From Ginsengibacter hankyongi (lineage in GTDB: Bacteria > Bacteroidota > Bacteroidia > Chitinophagales > Chitinophagaceae): 64,000 nt of DNA. The notes under the pieces were generated by a model. The model worked only from the letters and a program-made list of their open reading frames with translations, was not told where the DNA came from and made no database searches. How positions within the stretch are numbered: position 1 is the first letter of the stretch; each line of letters starts with the position of its first letter. Location of the stretch: NCBI RefSeq assembly GCF_008710285.1, contig NZ_VYQF01000007.1, positions 62,001-126,000 of the forward strand, in the 5' to 3' direction. Shown here one piece after another: positions 1 through 7,778 of the stretch. Made by a program: the position numbers and the translations under genes.

Positions 1-540
1 CACTACATTGATGTAATGTGCCAGATGACACGTTCGAAGCCGACACAGGTATATGCTATTGGAGCAAGGCTTACTGAAGAAATTCCTGCGGGAAATTATA
101 ATTATGGACAGTTGCAAATACGTTTTGAAGACGGCTCCGTTGGATGGTATGAAGCGGGGTGGGGTCCCATGATCAGTGAAACAGCGTTCTTCGTGAAAGA
201 TGTTATCGGACCCAAAGGTTCTGTATCCATTGTGGCTAAAGAAGCCGGAGGCTCCGGGAAATCTTCTTCCATTGAATCGCACACGAAAACAGAATCACTG
301 CGCTTTCATCATGCCGATCTGGGTGAAAATGGAAAGTTTGCTAAAGAGGATACATGGATCAACCTTGAGGACGAACCTGATCACCAGGAACTTTGTAATC
401 GCGAACAAAGGTATTTTCTGAAATCAATTATAGAAGATATCGATCTCAGTGCCCATGCCGAAGATGCAGTAAATAGCCTTCGAATAGCCTTTGCATGCGA
501 TGAATCGGTAAGGACCGGGAAGGTGGTGTCATTACTTTAA
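1..540 (+). CDS. Gfo/Idh/MocA family oxidoreductase, C-terminal fragment
   Basis: The open frame enters from the left edge (reads HYIDVMCQM from base 1), so only the last ~179 residues are present and the start is outside the window. The fragment matches the C-terminal alpha/beta domain of NAD(P)-dependent Gfo/Idh/MocA sugar oxidoreductases: a HYIDV helix, a central sheet (FEDGSVGWYEAGWGP, GPKGSVSI) and the closing helix ending ...EDAVNSLRIAFACDESVRTGK, typical of the family. The NAD-binding Rossmann half is missing here only because of the window edge. A GH95 gene follows 36 bases downstream on the same strand, which suggests a shared sugar-processing operon. The substrate cannot be told from this part. 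Confidence 0.82.
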   Translation, partial: HYIDVMCQMTRSKPTQVYAIGARLTEEIPAGNYNYGQLQIRFEDGSVGWYEAGWGPMISETAFFVKDVIGPKGSVSIVAKEAGGSGKSSSIESHTKTESLRFHHADLGENGKFAKEDTWINLEDEPDHQELCNREQRYFLKSIIEDIDLSAHAEDAVNSLRIAFACDESVRTGKVVSLL

Positions 541-576
541 TTCACAACTATAATATTACTGACACGCTTATACGAA

Positions 577-3021
577 ATGCCTAAATCTTTTTCAATGAAA
601 CGTTTTTTCTTTCTGATTACATTCACTGTTATTTGTTTATTTACCGTTAATGCACAGCAAAACCTGCGGTTGTGGTACGATCATCCTGCAAACACATGGC
701 AGGAGTGTGTCCCTTTAGGCAATGGCCGTCTTGGGGCAATGCCCGATGGTGGAGTGTTACATGAAAATATTGTATTGAATGATATAACGCTTTGGTCGGG
801 CGGCCCACAGGACGCGGATAAAGAAGGCGCTGTAAAATATTTACCTGAAATAAGAAAATTATTGTTTGAAGGGAAAAATGACGAAGCAGAGGCAATGGTT
901 AATAAAGCTTTTATCTGCAAAGGAGCCGGCTCAGGCAACGCCAACGGCGCCGATGTGCCGTACGGAAGTTACCAGGTATTGGGAAACCTTCACCTGGATT
1001 ATAATTACGGCATAGATACCACTACCCTAAACCCCAAAAACTATATAAGGGAATTATCATTGGACTCCGCTATAGCAACATGCAGTTATCATCTCAATGG
1101 AGCAATCTATACCCGTGAATATTTTACCAGCTTTGCCGGTAATGTAATTATCATTCGCCTTACTGCAAACCAACCTGGAAAAATAAGTGTTACGTTAGGG
1201 CTCGACCGGCCTGAAAAATACCAACCTACTGTGCATAATAATGAGCTGCAGATGGAGGGCCAGTTAAATAACGGAACAGATGGGGAAGGCATGCGTTATC
1301 TAACCAGGGTTAAAATGAAACGAGACGGTGGAAAATTAATTAGCGGTGATAGTACTTTGCAAGTTCAGAATGCTAATTCAGTAATTATTTATATTTCTTC
1401 GTCTACGAGTTTCCGTGGGGTTCCTTATAAACAAAAATCATTGTCCTTACTGAATACTGCTATCAGCAAAACGTACCAAACAGAAAAGGCGGCACACATA
1501 AAATTTTATCAAAATCTTTTTCATCGTGCATCGATTTCTTTAAATAATAAGAATGCGGAACAGGCAGCATTGCCCACCGATGAAAGGTTGATAGCATTTA
1601 CCAAAGACTCTTCTGATAATGACTTGCCGGTACTGTATTTTCAATACGGGCGCTATTTATTGATCAGCAGCACAAGGCCTGGATTGTTACCGCCTAATTT
1701 ACAGGGACTATGGGCCAACACTATACAAACACCGTGGAACGGAGATTATCATCTCGATATAAATATCCAGATGAATCATTGGCCGCTGAATGTTACCAAT
1801 TTACCCATGCTAAACGAACCATTTTATTCTTTGGTGAAAGGGCTGGTGAAAACGGGCGAAAAGACAGCTAAGGTATATTATGATGGCGACGGATGGGTAG
1901 CGCACGTAATCACCAATGTTTGGGGGTATACCTCCCCCGGTGAAAGTGCTTCCTGGGGCGCCACCAATTCAGGTTCCGGCTGGTTGTGTGAAATGCTTTG
2001 GCAGCATTATCTGTATACGCTTGATGATGAATACCTGAAAAAAATATACCCCATCATTAAAGGGTCCGCGGCATTTTATGTAAGCACATTGGTAAAAGAC
2101 CCCAACAACGGCTGGCTGGTAACAGCGCCTTCCAATTCACCGGAAAATGCTTTTCGCCTGGCCAATGGAAAAACAGCACATGTGTGTGCAGGGCCCACGA
2201 TCGATAATCAAATCATCAGGGAATTATTTACACATGTTATTGAGGCTTCAAAAGTTTTAAAAAAAGACGATACTTTCCGGCAACAATTATTGGATGCAAA
2301 AAGGCAATTGCCTCCCAACCAAATTGATAAAAACGGAAGGCTGATGGAATGGTTACAACCTTATGAAGAAGTGGAGCCGCAGCATCGGCACGTATCGCCC
2401 CTTTGGGGAATGTACCCCGGCAATGAAATTACTTTGCAGGGTACCCCTGGCGTAGCCGAAGCAGCTAAAGCTTTGCTGATAAGAAGAGGGGATATCAGCA
2501 CCGGTTGGTCGTTAGCCTGGAAAATAAATTTATGGGCGAGATTAAAAGACGGAAATCACGCCTTCAGTTTATTAAAAGATCTGTTACGGCCAACAGCGCA
2601 AAAAGGATTTAATATGGTAAACGGGGGTGGCACCTATCCTAATTTGTTTGATGCACATCCGCCATTCCAGATTGATGGTAATTTCGGCGGCACTGCAGGT
2701 ATCGCTGAGATGCTGTTGCAAAGCCATGAAGGGTATATTGACTTGTTGCCTGCGCTTCCTGATGAGTGGGCTGGCGGTAGTTTCAGCGGATTATGTGCCA
2801 GGGGAGGCGGAGTATTAAACCTGCAATGGAAAAATCATCACATCAAATCTTTGGAAATAACAGCCACGGCAAAGAATCAATTCAAAATAAAAACCCCGCA
2901 TTATGTAACGAAAGTTAAGTTGCAATACAGAAATAGTTCTACGTTTTTACAATCATCGGATGGCTTTATTACTATTTCTTTGCAGAAAGGTGAACGGGCA
3001 AAAATGGAGTATTATGAATAA
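577..3021 (+). CDS. Glycoside hydrolase family 95 (alpha-L-fucosidase type), secreted
   Basis: An 814-residue protein of normal GH95 length. It has a signal peptide (residues 1-26, cleavage near NA|QQ) and the N-terminal GH95 start [24 protein letters not shown]. The (alpha/alpha)6 barrel carries [10 protein letters not shown] (394-403), [10 protein letters not shown] with the probable acid E523, and [21 protein letters not shown] with the probable base-side D700. GH95 enzymes are inverting and mostly release alpha-1,2-linked L-fucose; some act on L-galactose, so the exact sugar is an inference. The start at 577 is followed by a second in-frame ATG at 595 that would give an equally good signal peptide. 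The upstream oxidoreductase ends 36 bases before. No SusCD gene directly adjoins. Confidence 0.92.
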   Translation: MPKSFSMKRFFFLITFTVICLFTVNAQQNLRLWYDHPANTWQECVPLGNGRLGAMPDGGVLHENIVLNDITLWSGGPQDADKEGAVKYLPEIRKLLFEGKNDEAEAMVNKAFICKGAGSGNANGADVPYGSYQVLGNLHLDYNYGIDTTTLNPKNYIRELSLDSAIATCSYHLNGAIYTREYFTSFAGNVIIIRLTANQPGKISVTLGLDRPEKYQPTVHNNELQMEGQLNNGTDGEGMRYLTRVKMKRDGGKLISGDSTLQVQNANSVIIYISSSTSFRGVPYKQKSLSLLNTAISKTYQTEKAAHIKFYQNLFHRASISLNNKNAEQAALPTDERLIAFTKDSSDNDLPVLYFQYGRYLLISSTRPGLLPPNLQGLWANTIQTPWNGDYHLDINIQMNHWPLNVTNLPMLNEPFYSLVKGLVKTGEKTAKVYYDGDGWVAHVITNVWGYTSPGESASWGATNSGSGWLCEMLWQHYLYTLDDEYLKKIYPIIKGSAAFYVSTLVKDPNNGWLVTAPSNSPENAFRLANGKTAHVCAGPTIDNQIIRELFTHVIEASKVLKKDDTFRQQLLDAKRQLPPNQIDKNGRLMEWLQPYEEVEPQHRHVSPLWGMYPGNEITLQGTPGVAEAAKALLIRRGDISTGWSLAWKINLWARLKDGNHAFSLLKDLLRPTAQKGFNMVNGGGTYPNLFDAHPPFQIDGNFGGTAGIAEMLLQSHEGYIDLLPALPDEWAGGSFSGLCARGGGVLNLQWKNHHIKSLEITATAKNQFKIKTPHYVTKVKLQYRNSSTFLQSSDGFITISLQKGERAKMEYYE

Positions 3022-3161
3022 AGTAACCCGCTTCACAGGATTGTCGTGTAATTGTTGCTGAATGGGTTGGCAGTTAAGAGGGGAACATTAAAGAGCGTAT
3101 TTACAAAGCAATTAAGTACAACAAAGCCTGCAATAAATAGTAAATGATATGAGATGAATTA

Positions 3162-3287
3162 TCTCAAATTTACTACCACCTGTTGTATTATAAGTGTGGT
3201 TACGACTTAACCCAACACCTGATTGACCAGGGTTGTAGATGTATAGTGGTTTTCACTGCTGATCTGGGCAGCAATGTTTATTTTTAA
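3162..3287 (+). pseudogene. Possible IS110-type transposase remnant in a 406-bp gene-poor gap
   Basis: The 3022-3427 gap has no intact gene. One frame from about 3162 to a stop at 3285 reads ...YYKCGYDLTQHLIDQGCRCIVVF..., which resembles the N-terminal DEDD-domain segment of IS110/IS116 transposases (CGY-x-L...G-x-x-C-x-VV). It then breaks down; downstream GTRAVP/ADALRDA-like pieces appear in other frames. No ends of the element are visible. This is a weak call from pattern only. Confidence 0.35.
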
Positions 3288-3427
3288 CGGCACAAGGGCT
3301 GTGCCGACGCCTTAAGGGATGCTGGAATTTCCTATAATAATGACTTAGTCATTGTAACTAAGTAGTATCCCATTAAATTTTCTTAATTTATTATTTGTTC
3401 TAATTTAAGAAAAATGTACATTTAGTT

Positions 3428-3991
3428 TTGATTTTGAAAAAACTTTCTGCGATATTATTAATCATTTTATTTCTATTCAACTTGTTTGGATATAGAGTTC
3501 TATTTTATTATGCCCAGCAGCAATCGGATATAACTCTTGAACACAACCTCGACCAAAATAACTATAATGAAAATGAGCTTATCGCATTAACCATTCCGCT
3601 TTCAATGCCTTACCAGCACAACTCTGATGGGTTTGAACGTTTCGATGGAGAAATAACCTTAAATGGCAAAATTTATAAATATGTGAAGCGTAAATATTGT
3701 GATGGCAAAATAACATTTTTATGCCTGCCCGATTATAATAAAATGCACCTTGAGGCTGCAAAAAATAATTACGGTACAAATATTAATGGTATCCAAAATA
3801 ATGGCACAAATAATCATGATAATTCAAAATCTGCTATAGGGAAAAATCTTTCCACCGATTACGAACAAAACGTATCGGATTATGCAATTGTTCATTATAA
3901 AAGCATAAATAAATATAGTCTCTTAGATAAGGCTTTCCCTCTCACTACTGCTATTGTAAATTCCCCCGAACAACCGCCTGAATTAACTTAA
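3428..3991 (+). CDS. Conserved-looking hypothetical membrane/secreted protein
   Basis: A 187-residue protein starting at TTG (3428), chosen because it gives a complete hydrophobic N-terminus (ILKKLSAILLIILFLFNLFGYRVLFYY) and no in-frame ATG precedes it. The middle reads LDQNNYNENELIALTIPLSMPYQ, then FERFDGEITLNGKIYKYVKRKYCDGKITFLCLPD, followed by an Asn-rich low-complexity stretch (about 112-136). I have an impression of similar small proteins upstream of TonB-dependent receptors in Chitinophagaceae, but I cannot name a function. The gene lies 131 bases upstream of the AhpD/MFS/SusCD cluster, on the same strand, and may belong to it. The palindrome at 4019-4040 lies between. Confidence 0.6.
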   Translation: MILKKLSAILLIILFLFNLFGYRVLFYYAQQQSDITLEHNLDQNNYNENELIALTIPLSMPYQHNSDGFERFDGEITLNGKIYKYVKRKYCDGKITFLCLPDYNKMHLEAAKNNYGTNINGIQNNGTNNHDNSKSAIGKNLSTDYEQNVSDYAIVHYKSINKYSLLDKAFPLTTAIVNSPEQPPELT

Positions 3992-4018
3992 CAGGCAAGT
4001 CTTACAATTTATTTTATA

Positions 4019-4040
4019 AAGTAATACTTACGTATTACTT
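4019..4040. promoter_or_regulatory. Perfect 9-bp inverted repeat, candidate operator
   Basis: AAGTAATAC and GTATTACTT are exact inverted repeats separated by TTAC, 83 bases before the first AhpD-like gene. No T-run follows, so it does not look like a terminator. A second, shorter dyad (AGTAT...ATACT) follows at about 4050-4066. It may bind a dimeric regulator of the cluster; this is an inference from symmetry and position. Confidence 0.4.
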
Positions 4041-4122
4041 ATCGTGCTTTAGTATTCCTGTATACTATATGGAATAAATAATATGACATAAAGCATTTAC
4101 ATTCTTAATCAAAAATTTTACG

Positions 4123-4695
4123 ATGGCTTATATCCCACTTGAAGCGCATTTACCAGGCATTACGGGCCTATTGGAATACAGAAAAGATTCTGCCGCACCC
4201 ATTCGGGAATTGACGCAAATTTTACTGCGCGGTCCCTCTACTTTAACCGAAGGCGAACGCGAATTAATTGCCACTGTTGTATCAAATAAAAATGAGTGCA
4301 GGTTTTGTACTGCTGCGCATACGGCCGCTGCTAATATATTATTGGGCGAACAAGAAACATCTGCAAAGGTAAAAGAAGATCTTCTGAATGCACCTGTAAG
4401 CGAGAAGATGAAAGTATTATTAACTATTGCATCCCAGGTGCAGGTAAGCGGAAAGAATGTAACTGTTGCGGCTATACGAAAAGCAAAGGATGAAGGGGCT
4501 ACTGATATTGAAATTCATGATACGGTTTTAATTGCTGCATTGTTTTGTTTATACAACAGGTATGTTGATGGGCTGGCTACAGTAACACCAACAGACGCTT
4601 CTTTTTACAACAGCCTTGGTGAAAGGTTAAAGCAACATGGATACAATCGGTTGCCACAAGGATATGATCATTTAAAAAAACAAAGTGCCGAATAA
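4123..4695 (+). CDS. AhpD-like / carboxymuconolactone decarboxylase family protein, copy A
   Basis: A 190-residue all-alpha protein of the AhpD/CMD superfamily (peroxidase-related branch). It keeps the AhpD-type signature: E in GERELIA, then C59-x-x-C62-x-x-x-H66 (ECRFCTAAH), which in AhpD forms the thiol relay reducing an oxidised partner. The C-terminal half has the family helix IHDTVLIAALFCLYNRYVDGLA. First gene of the cluster; its stop codon overlaps the next start by one base (TAATG), implying translational coupling with the MFS transporter. Three paralogues lie just downstream. Whether it is a thiol oxidoreductase or a CMD-like isomerase/decarboxylase is unknown; the intact CxxC favours redox. 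Confidence 0.88.
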   Translation: MAYIPLEAHLPGITGLLEYRKDSAAPIRELTQILLRGPSTLTEGERELIATVVSNKNECRFCTAAHTAAANILLGEQETSAKVKEDLLNAPVSEKMKVLLTIASQVQVSGKNVTVAAIRKAKDEGATDIEIHDTVLIAALFCLYNRYVDGLATVTPTDASFYNSLGERLKQHGYNRLPQGYDHLKKQSAE

Positions 4696-5996
4696 TGGAA
4701 CCAATAGCAATAAATAAAAATCAACCGTCAATGAATTCAGCGGTCGTTCCTTCTCAAGAGAGGTACCACCTTGCTGCCGCGTTTATTATATGCTTTATCA
4801 GCATCATGTTCAGTGGTATTGCATCTATGCTTATGTCTGTTTATTTGCCTGTGGTAGTACGGGATCTGTTGGGGAATGTAACCGAAGAGAAGATGAATAA
4901 CGTGGGCGCCTATATTAATTCCGTGTTTATTTTCGGCAGTATGTTTGGCGGTTTTGCGTGGGGATTTATTTGTGATAAAATCGGCCGGGCAAAAGCAGTT
5001 ATATTTTCCACCGCATTGTTTGGTTTGTTTACAGTGCTCACGGCACTTTCATCTTCCTGGTTAGTGGTGGGTATTTACCGGTTTATAACCGGGTTTGGTG
5101 TTGGTGGCGTAATAGTAACAACTAATATACTTATTGCTGAATTATGGCCTGAGAAGAAACGGGCAGTCGCGTTGGGTATTGTATCAGCAGCTATGCCTAT
5201 CGGTTTTATTGCTGCCGGCGCAATGAATAATATATTATCGGACTGGCATATGGCTTTTTTAACCGGTTTTGTTCCTATAGCTGTAGCCATAATAGCCATA
5301 TTAGTGTTACCGGAATCATCAAGTTGGAAAAGTAATAAACACAAACCCGGTATCAACAATAATCTCAGTGATAAATTATTTGCTCCCGGCCATAAGAAAA
5401 ACCTGGTGACAGGTTCAGTAGTGTTTGGCACTATGCTTATTGGTTTATGGGCTGTTTTTTCATGGGCACCCACCTGGATACAAAGTATTACGGGTGATGA
5501 TGCAAAAGCGAAAGACCTGCGTGGATTAACCATGATGATATTAGCTATTTCAGGTTTAGTTGGCAGTATTGTATCGGGATGGATTGCAAATGCCATTGGC
5601 CTGCGCAAAACAATGATGATGTGCTTTGCAGCATGTTTCATCATGACGTTTGTTGTATTTAAATTAAACACCGCTGTTTCTTCTTCCACATTTATTGAAA
5701 TGGGAATCCTCGCTTTTTTCTTTGGCATAAGCCAGGGTGCATTATCCGTGTATATACCCCATTTATTCCCAACCGTTATCCGGGCTTCGGCAACAGGATT
5801 TTGTTTTAATATAGGCAGGTTATTTACAGCAACGGTTGTTTTCTTTATAGGTGCGCTGGTCAGCTTTTTAGGCGGATATGGCAATGCTGTTTTTATTTTC
5901 TCATTCATTTTTTTAATAGGGCTGGCAACAACTTACTTTTCCAAATATCAAACGAAAGCTGAAGCAGCCGCATTGAATACCGCTTTTGCCGAATGA
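4695..5996 (+). CDS. MFS transporter
   Basis: A 433-residue inner-membrane protein with about 12 hydrophobic segments. The cytoplasmic loop-2 signature is present (WGFICDKIGRAK, after TM2), with the TM4 pattern YRFITGFGVGGVIVTTNILIAELWPEKKRA, characteristic of the sugar/aromatic-acid symporter branches of MFS. Its start overlaps the stop of AhpD copy A, and AhpD copy B starts 25 bases downstream, so it is embedded in the AhpD gene array. It probably carries the substrate or product of that pathway across the inner membrane after SusCD uptake. The substrate cannot be predicted from sequence alone. A long antisense frame inside this gene is a codon shadow. Confidence 0.9.
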   Translation: MEPIAINKNQPSMNSAVVPSQERYHLAAAFIICFISIMFSGIASMLMSVYLPVVVRDLLGNVTEEKMNNVGAYINSVFIFGSMFGGFAWGFICDKIGRAKAVIFSTALFGLFTVLTALSSSWLVVGIYRFITGFGVGGVIVTTNILIAELWPEKKRAVALGIVSAAMPIGFIAAGAMNNILSDWHMAFLTGFVPIAVAIIAILVLPESSSWKSNKHKPGINNNLSDKLFAPGHKKNLVTGSVVFGTMLIGLWAVFSWAPTWIQSITGDDAKAKDLRGLTMMILAISGLVGSIVSGWIANAIGLRKTMMMCFAACFIMTFVVFKLNTAVSSSTFIEMGILAFFFGISQGALSVYIPHLFPTVIRASATGFCFNIGRLFTATVVFFIGALVSFLGGYGNAVFIFSFIFLIGLATTYFSKYQTKAEAAALNTAFAE

Positions 5997-6021
5997 TAAT
6001 TATTAATCTAAAAATTTAAAT

Positions 6022-6570
6022 ATGGCACATATACAAGTTCCTGAAGACGTTCCGGGCATAAGAAGCCTGGTAATGTTTCGTCCTGAAACAGGTAAGCCTT
6101 TATACGACTTAGCCCAGGTTTTATTAAGAGGTGAATCACCTTTAACCCAGGCAGAAAGGGAATTGATCGCTGCTTATGTCTCCAATCGTAACGAGACTAT
6201 GTTTTGCATGATGAGCCATGCCGCAGCATCCCGGCATTTGTACGGTAATGATAAAAATATAGTAGATGATGTATTGAAAGATTTACAGCACTCACAGGTG
6301 AGCGATAAACTGAAAGCTCTGCTGAATATTGCCGGTAAAGTACAGATACTCGGTAAAGAAGTGACAGAAGAAGACATTGCGGATGCAAGAAAACAGGGTG
6401 CTAACGACAGGGAGATACATGATACCGTCCTGATAGCTGCAGCTTTTAGTATGTATAACCGCTATGTAGATGGGCTTGCGAGTTTTACTCCCACCGATGA
6501 AAAAGAATATGAAGCCATGGGAAAAAGAATGGCAGAAAATGGATATGTATTACCTAATAATCAAAAATAA
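6022..6570 (+). CDS. AhpD-like protein, copy B, with degenerate active-site motif
   Basis: A 182-residue paralogue of copy A with the same start (DVPGIRSLVMFRPETGKPL) and C-terminal helix (IHDTVLIAAAFSMYNRYVDGLASFTPTD). The signature reads NETMFCMMSH: the first cysteine is replaced by T59, while C62 and H66 remain. The reading frame, length and flanking conservation are intact, so this is not a pseudogene. Without the cysteine pair it cannot form the usual intramolecular disulfide; it may use C62 alone, pair with a paralogue as a hetero-oligomer, or have a non-redox role. It ends 5 bases before copy C begins, so co-expression is near certain. Confidence 0.87.
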   Translation: MAHIQVPEDVPGIRSLVMFRPETGKPLYDLAQVLLRGESPLTQAERELIAAYVSNRNETMFCMMSHAAASRHLYGNDKNIVDDVLKDLQHSQVSDKLKALLNIAGKVQILGKEVTEEDIADARKQGANDREIHDTVLIAAAFSMYNRYVDGLASFTPTDEKEYEAMGKRMAENGYVLPNNQK

Positions 6571-6575
6571 ATTTT

Positions 6576-7127
6576 ATGGCATATATCGATTTACAAAATG
6601 ATCTTCCTGGCATACGTGGCCCGATGGCTTATAGCCCGGAAACAGGCAAAGCTTTAAATGAGCTTGCAGAAATTTTATTGCATGATGAAAACAATACTCT
6701 TACACGTGGTGAGCGGGAGTTGATAGGCGCTTTTGTATCATCCGAGAACGATTGTTTCTTTTGCCAGAATGTACATGGAGCTATGGCACAGTATTATTTT
6801 CAAAGTGATATGCAATTCATTGATGATATAAAAAAGGATTATCATTCAACTCCAATTTCAGATAAATTAAAATCATTATTAACCATAGCAGGAAGTGTGC
6901 AAAAGGGTGGCAAGTATGTTACAACTGAACAGGTAGATTATGCCAAAAGTCTTGGTGCTACTGATAAGGAGGTACATGATACCGTTTTAATAGCTGCTGC
7001 CTTTTGTATGTTTAACCGCTATGTAGATGGATTAAACACGTGGGCTCCCCAAGACAGGCAGGTATATGTTGAGCGTGCAAAGATGCGTGCTGAAGACGGT
7101 TATGCAAATATGAATCTCAATAAATAA
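6576..7127 (+). CDS. AhpD-like protein, copy C
   Basis: A 183-residue AhpD/CMD paralogue. Signature NDCFFCQNVH gives C60-x-x-C63-x-x-x-H67, with the upstream glutamate in RGERELIGAF. The second half (SVQKGGKYVTTEQVDYAKSLGATDKEVHDTVLIAAAFCMFNRYVDGLN) is nearly the same as in copy D, so C and D are the closest pair. Only 5 bases separate it from copy B and 16 from copy D. It has the same expected role as the others: a thiol-based oxidoreductase or related CMD-fold enzyme, probably oligomeric. No partner peroxiredoxin (AhpC) is encoded nearby. Confidence 0.88.
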   Translation: MAYIDLQNDLPGIRGPMAYSPETGKALNELAEILLHDENNTLTRGERELIGAFVSSENDCFFCQNVHGAMAQYYFQSDMQFIDDIKKDYHSTPISDKLKSLLTIAGSVQKGGKYVTTEQVDYAKSLGATDKEVHDTVLIAAAFCMFNRYVDGLNTWAPQDRQVYVERAKMRAEDGYANMNLNK

Positions 7128-7143
7128 ATTTTAAAACAAAAAT

Positions 7144-7716
7144 ATGCCACACATTAATGTCGATGAAAACTTACCAGGAATCCGGGCCTTAATGGCTTTT
7201 AGTCCTGAAACGGCAACGCCCATGGGTGAACTCGCAAACGCACTGTTACGGACAAACGAAGTTCTGAGCATGGCAGAAAGGGAGTTAATTGCAGCGCATG
7301 TTTCTTATTTAAATGATTGCTTTTATTGCCAACAATCGCATGGCGCCATTGCTGTTTGTTACCTGGATGGAAATAATGATTTGGTTGAGCAGGTAAAAAG
7401 AGATTATGTAAATGCAGATATTCCAGATAAACTAAAGGCTTTATTAGCTATTGCAGGAAGTGTGCAAAAAGGCGGGAAATATGTAACTCCTGAACAAATA
7501 GAAGTTGCGAGAAAACTTGGAGCTACTGATAAAGAAATACACGATACAGTGCTCATTGCTGCTGCATTCTGCATGTTCAACCGTTATGTTGATGGGCTTG
7601 CAGCTAATACACCAACAGATCTTGCCAGTTATCCATTACGGGCAAAACAGATTGCGGAGAAGGGTTATGGCAATCATATTTTTTCATCCAAACAACCCGT
7701 TCCTGAAAATGCATGA
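7144..7716 (+). CDS. AhpD-like protein, copy D
   Basis: A 190-residue AhpD/CMD paralogue with intact NDCFYCQQSH (C59, C62, H66) and the IHDTVLIAAAFCMFNRYVDGLA helix. It is most like copy C. A short extra C-terminal tail (SSKQPVPENA) is unique to it. It is the last of the four; the SusC gene starts 62 bases downstream on the same strand, with no terminator-like hairpin between, so the array and the outer-membrane pair are likely one transcript. Tandem duplication within the operon is the simplest origin of the array. Confidence 0.88.
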   Translation: MPHINVDENLPGIRALMAFSPETATPMGELANALLRTNEVLSMAERELIAAHVSYLNDCFYCQQSHGAIAVCYLDGNNDLVEQVKRDYVNADIPDKLKALLAIAGSVQKGGKYVTPEQIEVARKLGATDKEIHDTVLIAAAFCMFNRYVDGLAANTPTDLASYPLRAKQIAEKGYGNHIFSSKQPVPENA

Positions 7717-7778
7717 ATATAAATTATGCAGATCATTTCTTCAAAATAAAAAATTCACATTAAACCAAGATAATTACA

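Noticed and set aside
5075-5908. 277-codon minus-strand frame inside the MFS transporter gene
   Set aside because: It is the antisense shadow of a well-supported MFS gene; it has no signal, domain or leader of its own.
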